This document shows positions 24,369 to 31,595 of a DNA stretch of 64,000 nucleotides, piece after piece. The notes beneath the pieces were generated by a model, which was not told where the DNA came from, made no database searches, and worked only from the letters and a program-made list of their open reading frames with translations. The stretch covers positions 1 through 64,000 of the forward strand of contig DAOUAE010000029.1 in NCBI GenBank assembly GCA_034433795.1, read 5' to 3'. Source of the DNA: DAOUAE01 sp034433795 (lineage in GTDB: Bacteria > Chloroflexota > UBA6077 > FW602-bin22 > DAOUAE01). A program made the position numbers and the translations under genes. The first letter of the stretch is position 1, and every line of letters starts with the position of its first letter.

Positions 24369-24851
24369 ATGATCCGCTGGGAACCGTTCCGCGAGATGAT
24401 GGCCGAGATGGCCGCCATTCGGGAGGAGATGGACCGCCTCTTTGAAGAGGTCTTCGGGCGGGCCGAGCGCATTCCGATCACCCGACGCCTCTACATCCCG
24501 GTCGACCTGCGCGAGGAGGACGCCGAGTTCAAACTGCGCGCGGCGATCCCGGGGGCCCGGCCCGAGGACATCGAGGTCAGCGTCGAGCGCCAGACCCTGA
24601 CGATCCGCGGACGTATCCCGGAGTGGCCCGAGGAGCCGGGCAAGCGGGTGAGCTACCTGCTGCGCGAGGTCCCGGCGGGCGAGTTCAGCCGGACGATCAT
24701 GCTGCCGATCCCGGTGGATCCGGACCAGGCCGAGGCGCGCTTCGAGAACGGCATGCTCTGGCTGCGACTGCCCAAGGCGCCGGAGGTCCGGCCGCGCCGG
24801 ATCAGTGTCCAGGTCGGCGGCGCCCTGCCCGCCGGAACGCCGACGTCCTAG
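24369..24851 (+). CDS. Small heat shock protein Hsp20 (alpha-crystallin family)
   Basis: A 160-residue chaperone with a short N-terminal arm (MIRWEPFREMMAEMAAIREE), an alpha-crystallin domain (YIPVDLREEDAEFKLRAAIP ... SRTIMLPIPVDPDQAEARF) and a C-terminal tail with an IxV-like anchor (RRISVQV). It forms oligomers that hold unfolded proteins. The 105-base gap before it contains GCTGGT/ACCAGC and GGCCCG/CGGGCC hairpins but no recognisable CIRCE element. Confidence 0.93.
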   Translation: MIRWEPFREMMAEMAAIREEMDRLFEEVFGRAERIPITRRLYIPVDLREEDAEFKLRAAIPGARPEDIEVSVERQTLTIRGRIPEWPEEPGKRVSYLLREVPAGEFSRTIMLPIPVDPDQAEARFENGMLWLRLPKAPEVRPRRISVQVGGALPAGTPTS

Positions 24852-24881
24852 CCGGCCGCCGGGCCGGGAGACCCGCGGGCG

Positions 24882-25136
24882 ATGCCGGTCGTTCTCCTTC
24901 CCGGGACGCCGGTCTGGTGCGCCGACGGCCCCTGTGGGGTGATCGAGCGGGTGCTCAGCGAGGCGCCGGGTCGGGAGCCGGTGGGCTTTGTCCTCAAGAC
25001 CGACGAGCTGGCGACAGGACACGCGTTCGTTCCTCTCCAATGGGTCCTGTCGGCCACTCCCACGGCCGTGCGGCTGCTGGTGACACGGGCCGAAGTGCTG
25101 CGCCAGCAGCCGCCCGGCCAGACCTCTCTGCTCTGA
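24882..25136 (+). CDS. Small conserved protein, beta-rich (PRC-barrel-like)
   Basis: An 84-residue protein with strands VVLLPGTPVWCADGPCGVIE and GFVLKTDELATGHAFVPLQW. The pattern of a short beta barrel with GPCGVIERV resembles PRC-barrel-type proteins. It lies 30 bases after hsp20 in the same direction and is probably cotranscribed. Function unknown; two cysteines (C13, C18) are the only possible functional residues noted. Confidence 0.55.
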   Translation: MPVVLLPGTPVWCADGPCGVIERVLSEAPGREPVGFVLKTDELATGHAFVPLQWVLSATPTAVRLLVTRAEVLRQQPPGQTSLL

Positions 25137-25141
25137 GCAGC

Positions 25142-25170
25142 TTGTCCCCATGATCCCCCTGTGGTATGCT
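25142..25170 (+). promoter_or_regulatory. rpoN promoter
   Basis: TTGTCC (25142-25147) and TATGCT (25165-25170) are 17 bases apart, giving a start near 25177 and a leader of about 95 bases. Confidence 0.6.
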
Positions 25171-25272
25171 GGCTCTGGCACAGAATTTGCTATGGCCGCA
25201 AGGGGTGGAGACGGGGCCGGGCCCGGCTTCTCGACCGCCAGCCCTGCGACCTGGGTCTCGTGAGGTGGAGCC

Positions 25273-26685
25273 ATGGCGATGGAGATGTCCCACGACCTCT
25301 CAGCCGAACTCCGGATGAAGGTCTCGCCCCGCCTGGTCGCGGCCAGTTACATTCTCGAACTCTCATCGCTCGAGCTGCAGCAGGCCATCAATGCCGAACT
25401 GGCCGAGAACCCAGCGCTCGAACTCCTCGAACACCCCACCTGTGTGGTCTGCGGCAGCCTTCTCCAGGGGAGCATCTGCCCCCAGTGCCTGAGCCAGCAG
25501 AAGCAGGCCAACAGCTACGCCGACGACCTCGACGACGACTACACCCCGGACTACTACGCCACCCCGGGGGGCTCGGCCCTCGACGACGATTTCGATCCGC
25601 TCAGCCAGGCGGCCGCTCAGCCGACGCTGGCCGAGCGCCTGCTCATGGATCTGCGCGCCACGCTGCCCGCCCGTGACCTGCCGATCGCCCAGTACCTGGT
25701 GGGCAATCTGGATGAGACCGGCTACCTGCGCTGCTCGCTCGAAGAGGTGGCCGACCGGTTCGGCCGTTCGCTCGAAGAGGTCCGGCGTGTCCTGCAGCAG
25801 CTGCAATCCCTGGAACCGGTCGGGGTGGGAGCGCGCGATCTGCGCGAGTGTCTGCTTATCCAGCTCGCCTATCTCGAAGAGCGCGGTATCACCTGCCCCT
25901 ATGTCCGCGAGATCATCACCCATTTCCTCACCGAACTGGGCGAGCACAAGTACAGCAAGATCGCCAGCGAACTGGGCATCACCGTGGAGGCGGTCGTCCG
26001 GGCCGGCGAGTTCATCAAGCAGCGCTTGAACCCCTTCCCGGCCCGCAGTTACAACAGCCCCGAGCCGCCGGTGATGGACAGCCGTTCAACCTACATCTGG
26101 CCCGATGTGATCATCACCGAGCGCGAGGGCGAGTTCGAGGTCGAGGTGGTCGAGTCCAAACGCTTCTACCTGCGGGTCTCGCCGCTCTACCAGCAACTGG
26201 CCGCCGAACTCAGCCGCGATCCCAACAAGTTCAGCGAGGATGAGCGGCGGCACATTAAGCAGTACGTCTCACGGGCCAAACTCTTCATCGCCAACATCAA
26301 CCAGCGGCGCCAGACTCTGCAGAAGATCACGCAGTGTATTGTGGACTACCAGAAAGACTTCCTGCGGTATGGCATCCGCCACCTCAAGCCGTTGACCCGC
26401 GCGGCCGTGGCCGCGCGCCTGGGGATGCACGAGTCCACCGTCAGCCGGGCCACCGCCTCCAAGTACGTGATGCTCCCCAGCCGCGAGGTCATTCCCTTCA
26501 GCAAGTTCTTCACGCCGTCGCTCAGCGTGATGGACGTCATTAAGGAACTCATCGAAAACGAAACGCGTCCGCTGACCGACCAGGAGATCGCGCAGGAGCT
26601 GGCTCAGCGGGGGATCTTCATCGCCCGCCGGACCGTGGCCAAGTACCGCGAGCAGCTGGGCATTCTGCCCTCGTCGCTGCGCTGA
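25273..26685 (+). CDS. rpoN: RNA polymerase sigma-54 factor with a four-cysteine insert
   Basis: A 470-residue sigma-54. Region I (residues about 12-52) carries the activator-contact helices, then a CxxC-x8-CxxC insert (C57, C60, C69, C72), an acidic linker, the core-binding domain and the HTH region. The RpoN box reads ARRTVAKYRE near residue 450 and matches the -24 recognition motif. Such factors need an AAA+ enhancer-binding protein, and none is encoded in the window. The cysteine insert looks like a zinc ribbon and is absent from enterobacterial RpoN. Confidence 0.93.
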   Translation: MAMEMSHDLSAELRMKVSPRLVAASYILELSSLELQQAINAELAENPALELLEHPTCVVCGSLLQGSICPQCLSQQKQANSYADDLDDDYTPDYYATPGGSALDDDFDPLSQAAAQPTLAERLLMDLRATLPARDLPIAQYLVGNLDETGYLRCSLEEVADRFGRSLEEVRRVLQQLQSLEPVGVGARDLRECLLIQLAYLEERGITCPYVREIITHFLTELGEHKYSKIASELGITVEAVVRAGEFIKQRLNPFPARSYNSPEPPVMDSRSTYIWPDVIITEREGEFEVEVVESKRFYLRVSPLYQQLAAELSRDPNKFSEDERRHIKQYVSRAKLFIANINQRRQTLQKITQCIVDYQKDFLRYGIRHLKPLTRAAVAARLGMHESTVSRATASKYVMLPSREVIPFSKFFTPSLSVMDVIKELIENETRPLTDQEIAQELAQRGIFIARRTVAKYREQLGILPSSLR

Positions 26686-27069
26686 TCATTCCCAGCCCAG
26701 CGCGCGGATCTCCTCCTCGCTGAGCCCGACGTGATGGGCGATCTCGTGGACGATCGTACGCTGGATCTCCAGCAGGAGTTCGCGCTCCGAGCGGCAGGCC
26801 GCCTCCAGTGGCCGGCGGAAGAGGGTGATCCGATCGGGCAGGACCATGGTGTACTGGCCGTCGCGCTGGGGGCGGGGCACCCCCTCGTAGAGGCCGAAAA
26901 GGTCCCGGCCACCGGCGGCCGCCCGCTGTTCGGGCGTGGGCTCGTCGGCGATGAGGATCGCGACGTTCTCAAGGTAGCGCCAGACCTCCGGCGGCAGACG
27001 CCGCACCGCCCGGTCTACCAGCCGGGCGAAGCGCTGGCGGAAGGCGCGCTCGTGCCGTCGCCGGGCCAT
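26686..27069 (-). CDS. Minimal zincin metallopeptidase-like protein (PF06262 type)
   Basis: A 127-residue protein with the zinc motif HEIAHHVGLSEEEIRALGW at the C-terminus (HExxH plus downstream acidic residue), typical of the small predicted zincins of PF06262. The N-terminal half carries YLENVAILIADEPTPEQ, also conserved in the family. Proteolytic activity has not been established for most members. It converges with rpoN, the two stop codons directly adjoining (26685/26686). Confidence 0.8.
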   Translation of the reverse strand: MARRRHERAFRQRFARLVDRAVRRLPPEVWRYLENVAILIADEPTPEQRAAAGGRDLFGLYEGVPRPQRDGQYTMVLPDRITLFRRPLEAACRSERELLLEIQRTIVHEIAHHVGLSEEEIRALGWE

Positions 27070-27149
27070 GGTCCTCTCGCCTCCACGCCGCAGGGGGTGG
27101 GCAGTGATATGATACCATAGAGCGCAGAGAGGTCTCGGGGAGCGGGCGC

Positions 27150-27953
27150 GTGGACCGGCCGCGCTGGGTGGAGATCCTGGGTGTGCGTGTGGATGACGTC
27201 ACCGAAGAGGAGGCCCTGGCCTACCTCGAAGCGCTCTGGGCCGGGGGTGGCCAGCACCAGATCGTCACCCCCAACGCCGAGATCGTGATGGCGGCGCGGC
27301 GTGACCCGGAGTTCCGGGCGATCCTCAACGCCGCCAGTCTGGCTCTGCCCGACGGCTTCGGGCTCCTCTTCGCCGCCTGGCTGCAGGGCACGCCCCTGCG
27401 GGCCCAGGTCACCGGGACCGATATGGTGGTACGGCTGAGCGAGCGGGCGGCGGCTCGCGGCTGGCGGGTGTTCTACCTGGGGGCCCGGCCGGGAGTGGCG
27501 GCCGCCTGCGCCGCCCGTCTGGCCCGGCGCTTCCCCGGCCTGGTGGTGGCCGGGGCCGAGCCGGGCGCGCCCGACCCGGCCAGCGATGACCTGATGCGCG
27601 CCCGGCTCCGGGCGGCCGGGCCGATTGACCTTCTGTTCGTCGCCTATGGTGCCCCCAAGCAGGAGCGCTGGATCGCCCGCAACCTGCCGCATCTGCCGGT
27701 CCGGCTGGCCATGGGGGTGGGCGGGGCCTTCGACTTTATCAGCGGGCGGGTGCGGCGGGCCCCCCCCTGGGTGCGACGGCTGGGCTTCGACTGGCTCTTC
27801 CGGCTGGCGATGGAGCCGTGGCGCTGGCGGCGGCAGCTGGCGCTGCCGCAGTTCGCCGCCCTGGCCGTCGCGACGGCGGTCCGCCAGCGCCTGGCCGGCC
27901 GCCCGCGCAGTTCGGAGGCAGACTACCCCTCGGCCGGCCGGCGAGGCCGGTAG
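27150..27953 (+). CDS. WecG/TagA/CpsF family glycosyltransferase
   Basis: A 267-residue GT26 enzyme. Signatures include QIVTPNAEIVMAARRDPEF, the LPDGFGL motif, VFYLGARPGVA and APKQERWIA. Family members transfer N-acetylmannosamine or glucose to lipid-linked acceptors for teichoic acid, ECA or exopolysaccharide. GTG at 27150 is preceded by GGGGAG. The C-terminal 31 bases overlap the convergent gcvT gene. Confidence 0.87.
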   Translation: MDRPRWVEILGVRVDDVTEEEALAYLEALWAGGGQHQIVTPNAEIVMAARRDPEFRAILNAASLALPDGFGLLFAAWLQGTPLRAQVTGTDMVVRLSERAAARGWRVFYLGARPGVAAACAARLARRFPGLVVAGAEPGAPDPASDDLMRARLRAAGPIDLLFVAYGAPKQERWIARNLPHLPVRLAMGVGGAFDFISGRVRRAPPWVRRLGFDWLFRLAMEPWRWRRQLALPQFAALAVATAVRQRLAGRPRSSEADYPSAGRRGR

Positions 27954-29014
27954 AAGGGGGTCTCGACCACCCGGGCCCGATGCGGCCGGCCGCGGATGAG
28001 CACGGCGAACTCGCTGCCGACGGCGCTGAGGTCGGGCGGAACGTAGGCGAAGCCGATGTACTGGTCCAGACTGGGAGCATAGCCCCCGCTCGTCACCACC
28101 CCGACCTCGCGTCCCTGCCAGACGACCGGACAGCCGTGGCGGGGGACGCCGGGGTCCAGGAGCACGAACCCCACCAGTCGCCGGCGAACGCCTGTGGCCT
28201 GGATCTGGAGCAGGGCCGCGCGTCCGATGAAATCGCCTTTGTCCAGCCGGACCACCCACTCCAGTCCGGCCTCGAAGGGGTTGGTGGTCTCGTCCATATC
28301 CTGGCCGTAGAGGCGGTTGCCGGCCTCCAGGCGCAGAGTGTCGCGGGCCCCCAGGCCGCAGGGCTTGAGGGCTGGCTGGTGGGCCAGCAGCGCCTGCCAG
28401 AGGGAGACGGCCTGGTTGGCTGGTGGGAAGAGTTCGTAGCCGCGTTCGCCGGTGTAGCCGGTGCGGGCCAGGAGCACCGGGATGCCGGCCACCGTGGTCT
28501 CCAGATGCTGATTGCGCCGCAGCGGGCGGAGGTCGACCGGGCAGAGCGGCTGGAGCCAGTCGCGGCTGAGCGGTCCCTGCAGGCTCAGCGTCGCCAGGTC
28601 GGCGGTTTGATCGGTGATGGTGACCCGGCCGGTGGCGTGCGCCTGGATCCAGCGCAGATCTTTCTCGGTGGTGGCGGCGTTCACCACCAGCAGGAAGTCC
28701 TCGGCCCGGCGGTAGACGTAGATATCGTCGAGGATCCCGCCGTCCGGCCGGAGGAGGAGAGAGTACTGAGCCTGGCCTGGCTGGAGCCGGGCGGCGTCGT
28801 TGGTGGTCAGCTGCTGGACCAGCGTCAGGGCGTCGGGGCCGGCGATGACGATCCGCCCCAGATGGGAGACGTCGAAAAGGCCGGCGGCCTGGCGCACGGC
28901 CCGGTGTTCCTCTAAAATCGAGGTGTACTGGAGCGGCATCAGCCAGCCGGCGAACTCAATCATCCGGGCCCGGAGTTGCTGATGGATCGGGTAGAGCGGT
29001 GTCGTCCTGGCCAT
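27923..29014 (-). CDS. gcvT: Glycine cleavage system T protein (aminomethyltransferase)
   Basis: A 363-residue folate-binding enzyme (LYPIHQQLRARMIEFAGWLM, LFDVSHLGRIVIAGPDAL, RTGYTGERGYELF, GLGARDTLRLEAG). It moves the aminomethyl carbon from the H-protein to tetrahydrofolate. GcvH and GcvP are not in this window, so partners lie elsewhere. The reading frame ends inside the neighbouring transferase gene, a 31-base tail-to-tail overlap. Confidence 0.93.
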   Translation of the reverse strand: MARTTPLYPIHQQLRARMIEFAGWLMPLQYTSILEEHRAVRQAAGLFDVSHLGRIVIAGPDALTLVQQLTTNDAARLQPGQAQYSLLLRPDGGILDDIYVYRRAEDFLLVVNAATTEKDLRWIQAHATGRVTITDQTADLATLSLQGPLSRDWLQPLCPVDLRPLRRNQHLETTVAGIPVLLARTGYTGERGYELFPPANQAVSLWQALLAHQPALKPCGLGARDTLRLEAGNRLYGQDMDETTNPFEAGLEWVVRLDKGDFIGRAALLQIQATGVRRRLVGFVLLDPGVPRHGCPVVWQGREVGVVTSGGYAPSLDQYIGFAYVPPDLSAVGSEFAVLIRGRPHRARVVETPFYRPRRPAEG

Positions 29015-29043
29015 TGTCCTCTCCTCTGGTGGAGCATCCGCCG

Positions 29044-29676
29044 ATGACGGCCGACCGGTGTGCCCAGGCGGCCGATCGGCTCCGCGCTCTGCGCGAGCGA
29101 GCCCAGCAGGCGGCCACGGCCAGCGGGCGGCGTCTGGTCTTCGGCGAGGGCAACCCCTGCGCCGATCTGGTGATTGTCGGTGAGGCGCCGGGAGCAGAGG
29201 AAGAGGAGCAGGGCCGGCCCTTCGTCGGCCCGGCCGGCCGGCTCCTCACCCGACTGCTGGCCGAGGTCGGCCTCACGCGCGACCAGGTCTACATCACCAA
29301 CGTGGTCAAGCACCGTCCGACAGCCGTCGTTGGCGGCCGCGTTGTCAACCGCCCGCCACGGGCGGCCGAGATCCGGGCTGACCGTCCCTGGCTTGACGAG
29401 GAACTGGCCATCATCCGCCCGCGGGTCATTCTCTGCCTGGGGAACATCGCCGCCCGCACTCTCATCGGCCCTCACTTCCGGTTTGCCCAGGACCGGGGAC
29501 GGTGGTTCACCTGGCCCGATGGGACCCGCCTCCTGGCCACCTACCACCCGGCCTGGGTTCTCCGGCAGGTCGGGCCGGCCCGCGATGCCGCTCTCCAGAC
29601 CGTCCGCGAGGACCTCCGCCGGGTCAAAGAGTACCTGGCGAGCCTGCCTCCCCGCCAGGACGCGGCCGCCGATTGA
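29044..29676 (+). CDS. Family 4-like uracil-DNA glycosylase lacking the iron-sulfur cysteines
   Basis: A 210-residue UDG-superfamily protein. Motif 1 reads VIVGEAPGAEEEEQGRPFVG and motif 2 contains H169-P-A-W, as in family 4 enzymes that excise uracil from DNA. The four cysteines that hold the 4Fe-4S cluster in family 4 are not there: the N-terminal CxxC pair is missing, the usual VVKCRP reads VVKHRP (H90), and the fourth position reads Asp/Arg. It may belong to a cluster-free UDG group. ATG at 29044 is the likely start; the end lies three bases from the convergent encapsulin stop. Confidence 0.85.
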   Translation: MTADRCAQAADRLRALRERAQQAATASGRRLVFGEGNPCADLVIVGEAPGAEEEEQGRPFVGPAGRLLTRLLAEVGLTRDQVYITNVVKHRPTAVVGGRVVNRPPRAAEIRADRPWLDEELAIIRPRVILCLGNIAARTLIGPHFRFAQDRGRWFTWPDGTRLLATYHPAWVLRQVGPARDAALQTVREDLRRVKEYLASLPPRQDAAAD

Positions 29677-29679
29677 GGG

Positions 29680-30555
29680 TCAGACCGCCGGCGGTGGTGG
29701 AGTGCCGGTCGGCGGCGCCGGCTCCAGGCTGACGATGGCCCCTGGCTGCTTGATCCGCACGGCCACACTCTCGACCACCCGGAAGACCAGGTTCAGGTGG
29801 CGACTCTCCAGGAAGGCGGCGACCAGGTCCTGGCCGACGGCCAGATCCGCCACCTCCGGACCGACATTCAGCACCAGGGCGCTCGGCTCCGGCAGAGCCG
29901 GCGTTACGAAGACGCCGGCGGCCGCCAGCCGGCGGATCTGCTCGATCTCCAGGACGCCGGTGTTCTCGTAGACCCGGTGGAGGGTGGCGTAGAGGGCCGG
30001 GCTGGTGACCACGGCGTAGGGGCCAGGGAAGCCGCCGGCCGCCAGCCGCTGGGTCGCGGTGACGATGTCCCGGAAGGCGTTGCCCATCAGCGCCCAGTCG
30101 CTCAGGACCTCGACCACCCGTCCCTCGACCGTCCGCAGGCCCTCCAGCCCCAGATCAGGGCGACCGTTAAAGATCAGGTCGTCCTCGGTGTGGGCACAGC
30201 GCACGGCTGCGGCCGCCGCTGCGGTGGTCTCCAGCGGCAGCCCGAACCGGCGGGTCGCCTCCAGATCGCGCCAGTGCACAACGAAATCGGCGTGGATGAG
30301 CGTGAGCGGCAGAAACCGCCGGACGGCCGCAAGGCTGGCTGTCGCCTCTTCGCCAGTCAAGGTCAGGGCGGCGCGGGGTGGCCCGCTCAGCCGGTCGACG
30401 GCCACCGTCTGGACCGCGGCTCCCAGGGGGCCGTAGAGGGGGAGGATCCGGCGGCCGACCAGAACCCGGCGGGCGGCCTCGACCACCGCCCGGTCCAGGG
30501 CCGCCCACTCGTCGGCGCTCAGGGGCGCGGCCTCGCGCAGCAGGGACTCGGTCAT
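29680..30555 (-). CDS. Encapsulin nanocompartment shell protein (family 1, linocin M18-like)
   Basis: A 291-residue HK97-fold shell protein. Family 1 hallmarks are an N-terminal helix with PLSADEWAALDRAVVEAARR, LVGRRILPLYGPLGA, DLGLEGL, the VVTSPALYATLHRV and GVLEIEQIRRL segments, and a final AVRIKQPGAIVSL strand. About 265 residues is usual for T=1 shells; the excess is a Pro-rich tail (residues 278-291). Shells enclose cargo carrying a short C-terminal peptide. ATG at 30555 follows GAGGGAG and lies 13 bases after the ferritin-like gene, whose C-terminus bears such a peptide. Confidence 0.93.
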   Translation of the reverse strand: MTESLLREAAPLSADEWAALDRAVVEAARRVLVGRRILPLYGPLGAAVQTVAVDRLSGPPRAALTLTGEEATASLAAVRRFLPLTLIHADFVVHWRDLEATRRFGLPLETTAAAAAAVRCAHTEDDLIFNGRPDLGLEGLRTVEGRVVEVLSDWALMGNAFRDIVTATQRLAAGGFPGPYAVVTSPALYATLHRVYENTGVLEIEQIRRLAAAGVFVTPALPEPSALVLNVGPEVADLAVGQDLVAAFLESRHLNLVFRVVESVAVRIKQPGAIVSLEPAPPTGTPPPPAV

Positions 30556-30568
30556 CGGTGCTCCCTCA

Positions 30569-31462
30569 TTACTCCCATTGGGGCCGGCCAAAGAGCGAGC
30601 CCACGGTCAGGCCGGCAGAGGTGGGCTGATGGAGAAGTTGAAATTCCCGGACGTGATGCTGCTCCTGCGCGTAGATGCGCTCCATGACCGCCCGGGCTCG
30701 CGGGTCGGCCAGGCGCGGCAGCCACTCGCGGTAGAGGCGCACTGCCTCCTCTTCCAGCCGCAGATTGATGGCCAGGAAACGGGCCGGATCGCGGCCGCGA
30801 TCGATAGGGTCAAATTCCAGGAGCGGCTCACCGCCCAGTGCCGCCACGGTCTCGGCCAGCCAGCCCAGATGCTTCATGGACTCCTGCGCCTGGGTGTTGA
30901 ACAGTTCACGGTAGAGGTCACAGTCGGTGGTGACGAAGAACGACTGGTAGAGGTACTGCAGAACGGCGGTGTACTCGAAGCGGATGGCCTGGTTGAGGAG
31001 GGCCACGGTCTCGGCCAGTCCATCTGGAACTGTGGCCGGCCGGGGAGCCAGCGTCAGCGTCCCGTTTTCGACCGCGGTCAGAAGTTCCTGAAAGGCCTGG
31101 CGGTGGTGGACCTCGTCGGCGATGACCCGGTCGAGAACGAGCCGCACTGCCGGGTCGGTCGTCTGATCGCGATGCTGACGACAGCGCTCCAGGTCGGCCT
31201 CCTCCCGGCTCACGGCCCAGCGCAGGAACCCGGCCGCCGTGTCCTGCCGGACGAGCGGGCCGCGGGCCAGACTCGGATCACCGCCCCGGCGGACGATGGT
31301 CTCGGCCAGCCACCAGAGGTGGCGCATCTCCTCGCGGGCGATCTCCTCGATCTCGGCGGCCAGTTCGCCCTCGCCGAAGCGGTAGGCGTGCCAGAGGTAC
31401 TGGACGATGTTCGCGTGAGCGGCCTGGAGATCGTCTTCCAGCCAGCGGATGGTCGGGTCCAC
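30569..31462 (-). CDS. Tandem ferritin-like cargo protein with C-terminal encapsulation peptide
   Basis: A 297-residue protein made of two homologous four-helix ferritin-like domains (about 1-135 and 148-278). Metal motifs in domain 1 are E45xxH48 and E117xxH120; in domain 2 they are E163, H198 and E267xxH270. Domain 1 lacks the helix-A Glu (A15) and domain 2 has Ser195 instead of the helix-B Glu, so each site is incomplete in a different way. A flexible QPTSA linker leads to GLTVGSLFG (284-292), the standard encapsulin-docking sequence. GTG at 31462 follows CAGGAGG. An oxidase or iron-storage role inside the encapsulin is inferred. Confidence 0.92.
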   Translation of the reverse strand: MDPTIRWLEDDLQAAHANIVQYLWHAYRFGEGELAAEIEEIAREEMRHLWWLAETIVRRGGDPSLARGPLVRQDTAAGFLRWAVSREEADLERCRQHRDQTTDPAVRLVLDRVIADEVHHRQAFQELLTAVENGTLTLAPRPATVPDGLAETVALLNQAIRFEYTAVLQYLYQSFFVTTDCDLYRELFNTQAQESMKHLGWLAETVAALGGEPLLEFDPIDRGRDPARFLAINLRLEEEAVRLYREWLPRLADPRARAVMERIYAQEQHHVREFQLLHQPTSAGLTVGSLFGRPQWE

Positions 31463-31497
31463 AGGCGGCCTCCTGAGCGCAGACCGCGCCCGGTCCT

Positions 31498-31526
31498 AGT
31501 CTACACGACCGGTCGGCGCAGGGCAA
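31498..31526 (-). promoter_or_regulatory. Promoter of the ferritin-encapsulin operon with internal palindrome
   Basis: TTGCCC (31526-31521) and TAGACT (31503-31498) are 17 bases apart, with the start near 31491. The spacer holds a perfect 10-bp palindrome CGACCGGTCG (31506-31515), well placed for a repressor. Confidence 0.65.
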
Positions 31527-31534
31527 GGGCGCCC

Positions 31535-31587
31535 GGCCCCGGCGAGGCTCCCGGTCATCGATAGGGCCGACGGAGCCCGCCGGGGCC
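31535..31587 (-). terminator. Long hairpin after galT
   Basis: GGCCCCGGCG plus GGCTCC (31535-31551) pair with GGAGCC plus CGCCGGGGCC (31572-31587): 16 base pairs with one bulged A and a 20-base loop, nine bases beyond the galT stop. No U-run follows. It likely separates galT from the encapsulin operon or stabilises the mRNA end. Confidence 0.5.
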
Positions 31588-31595
31588 CCTGTCGC

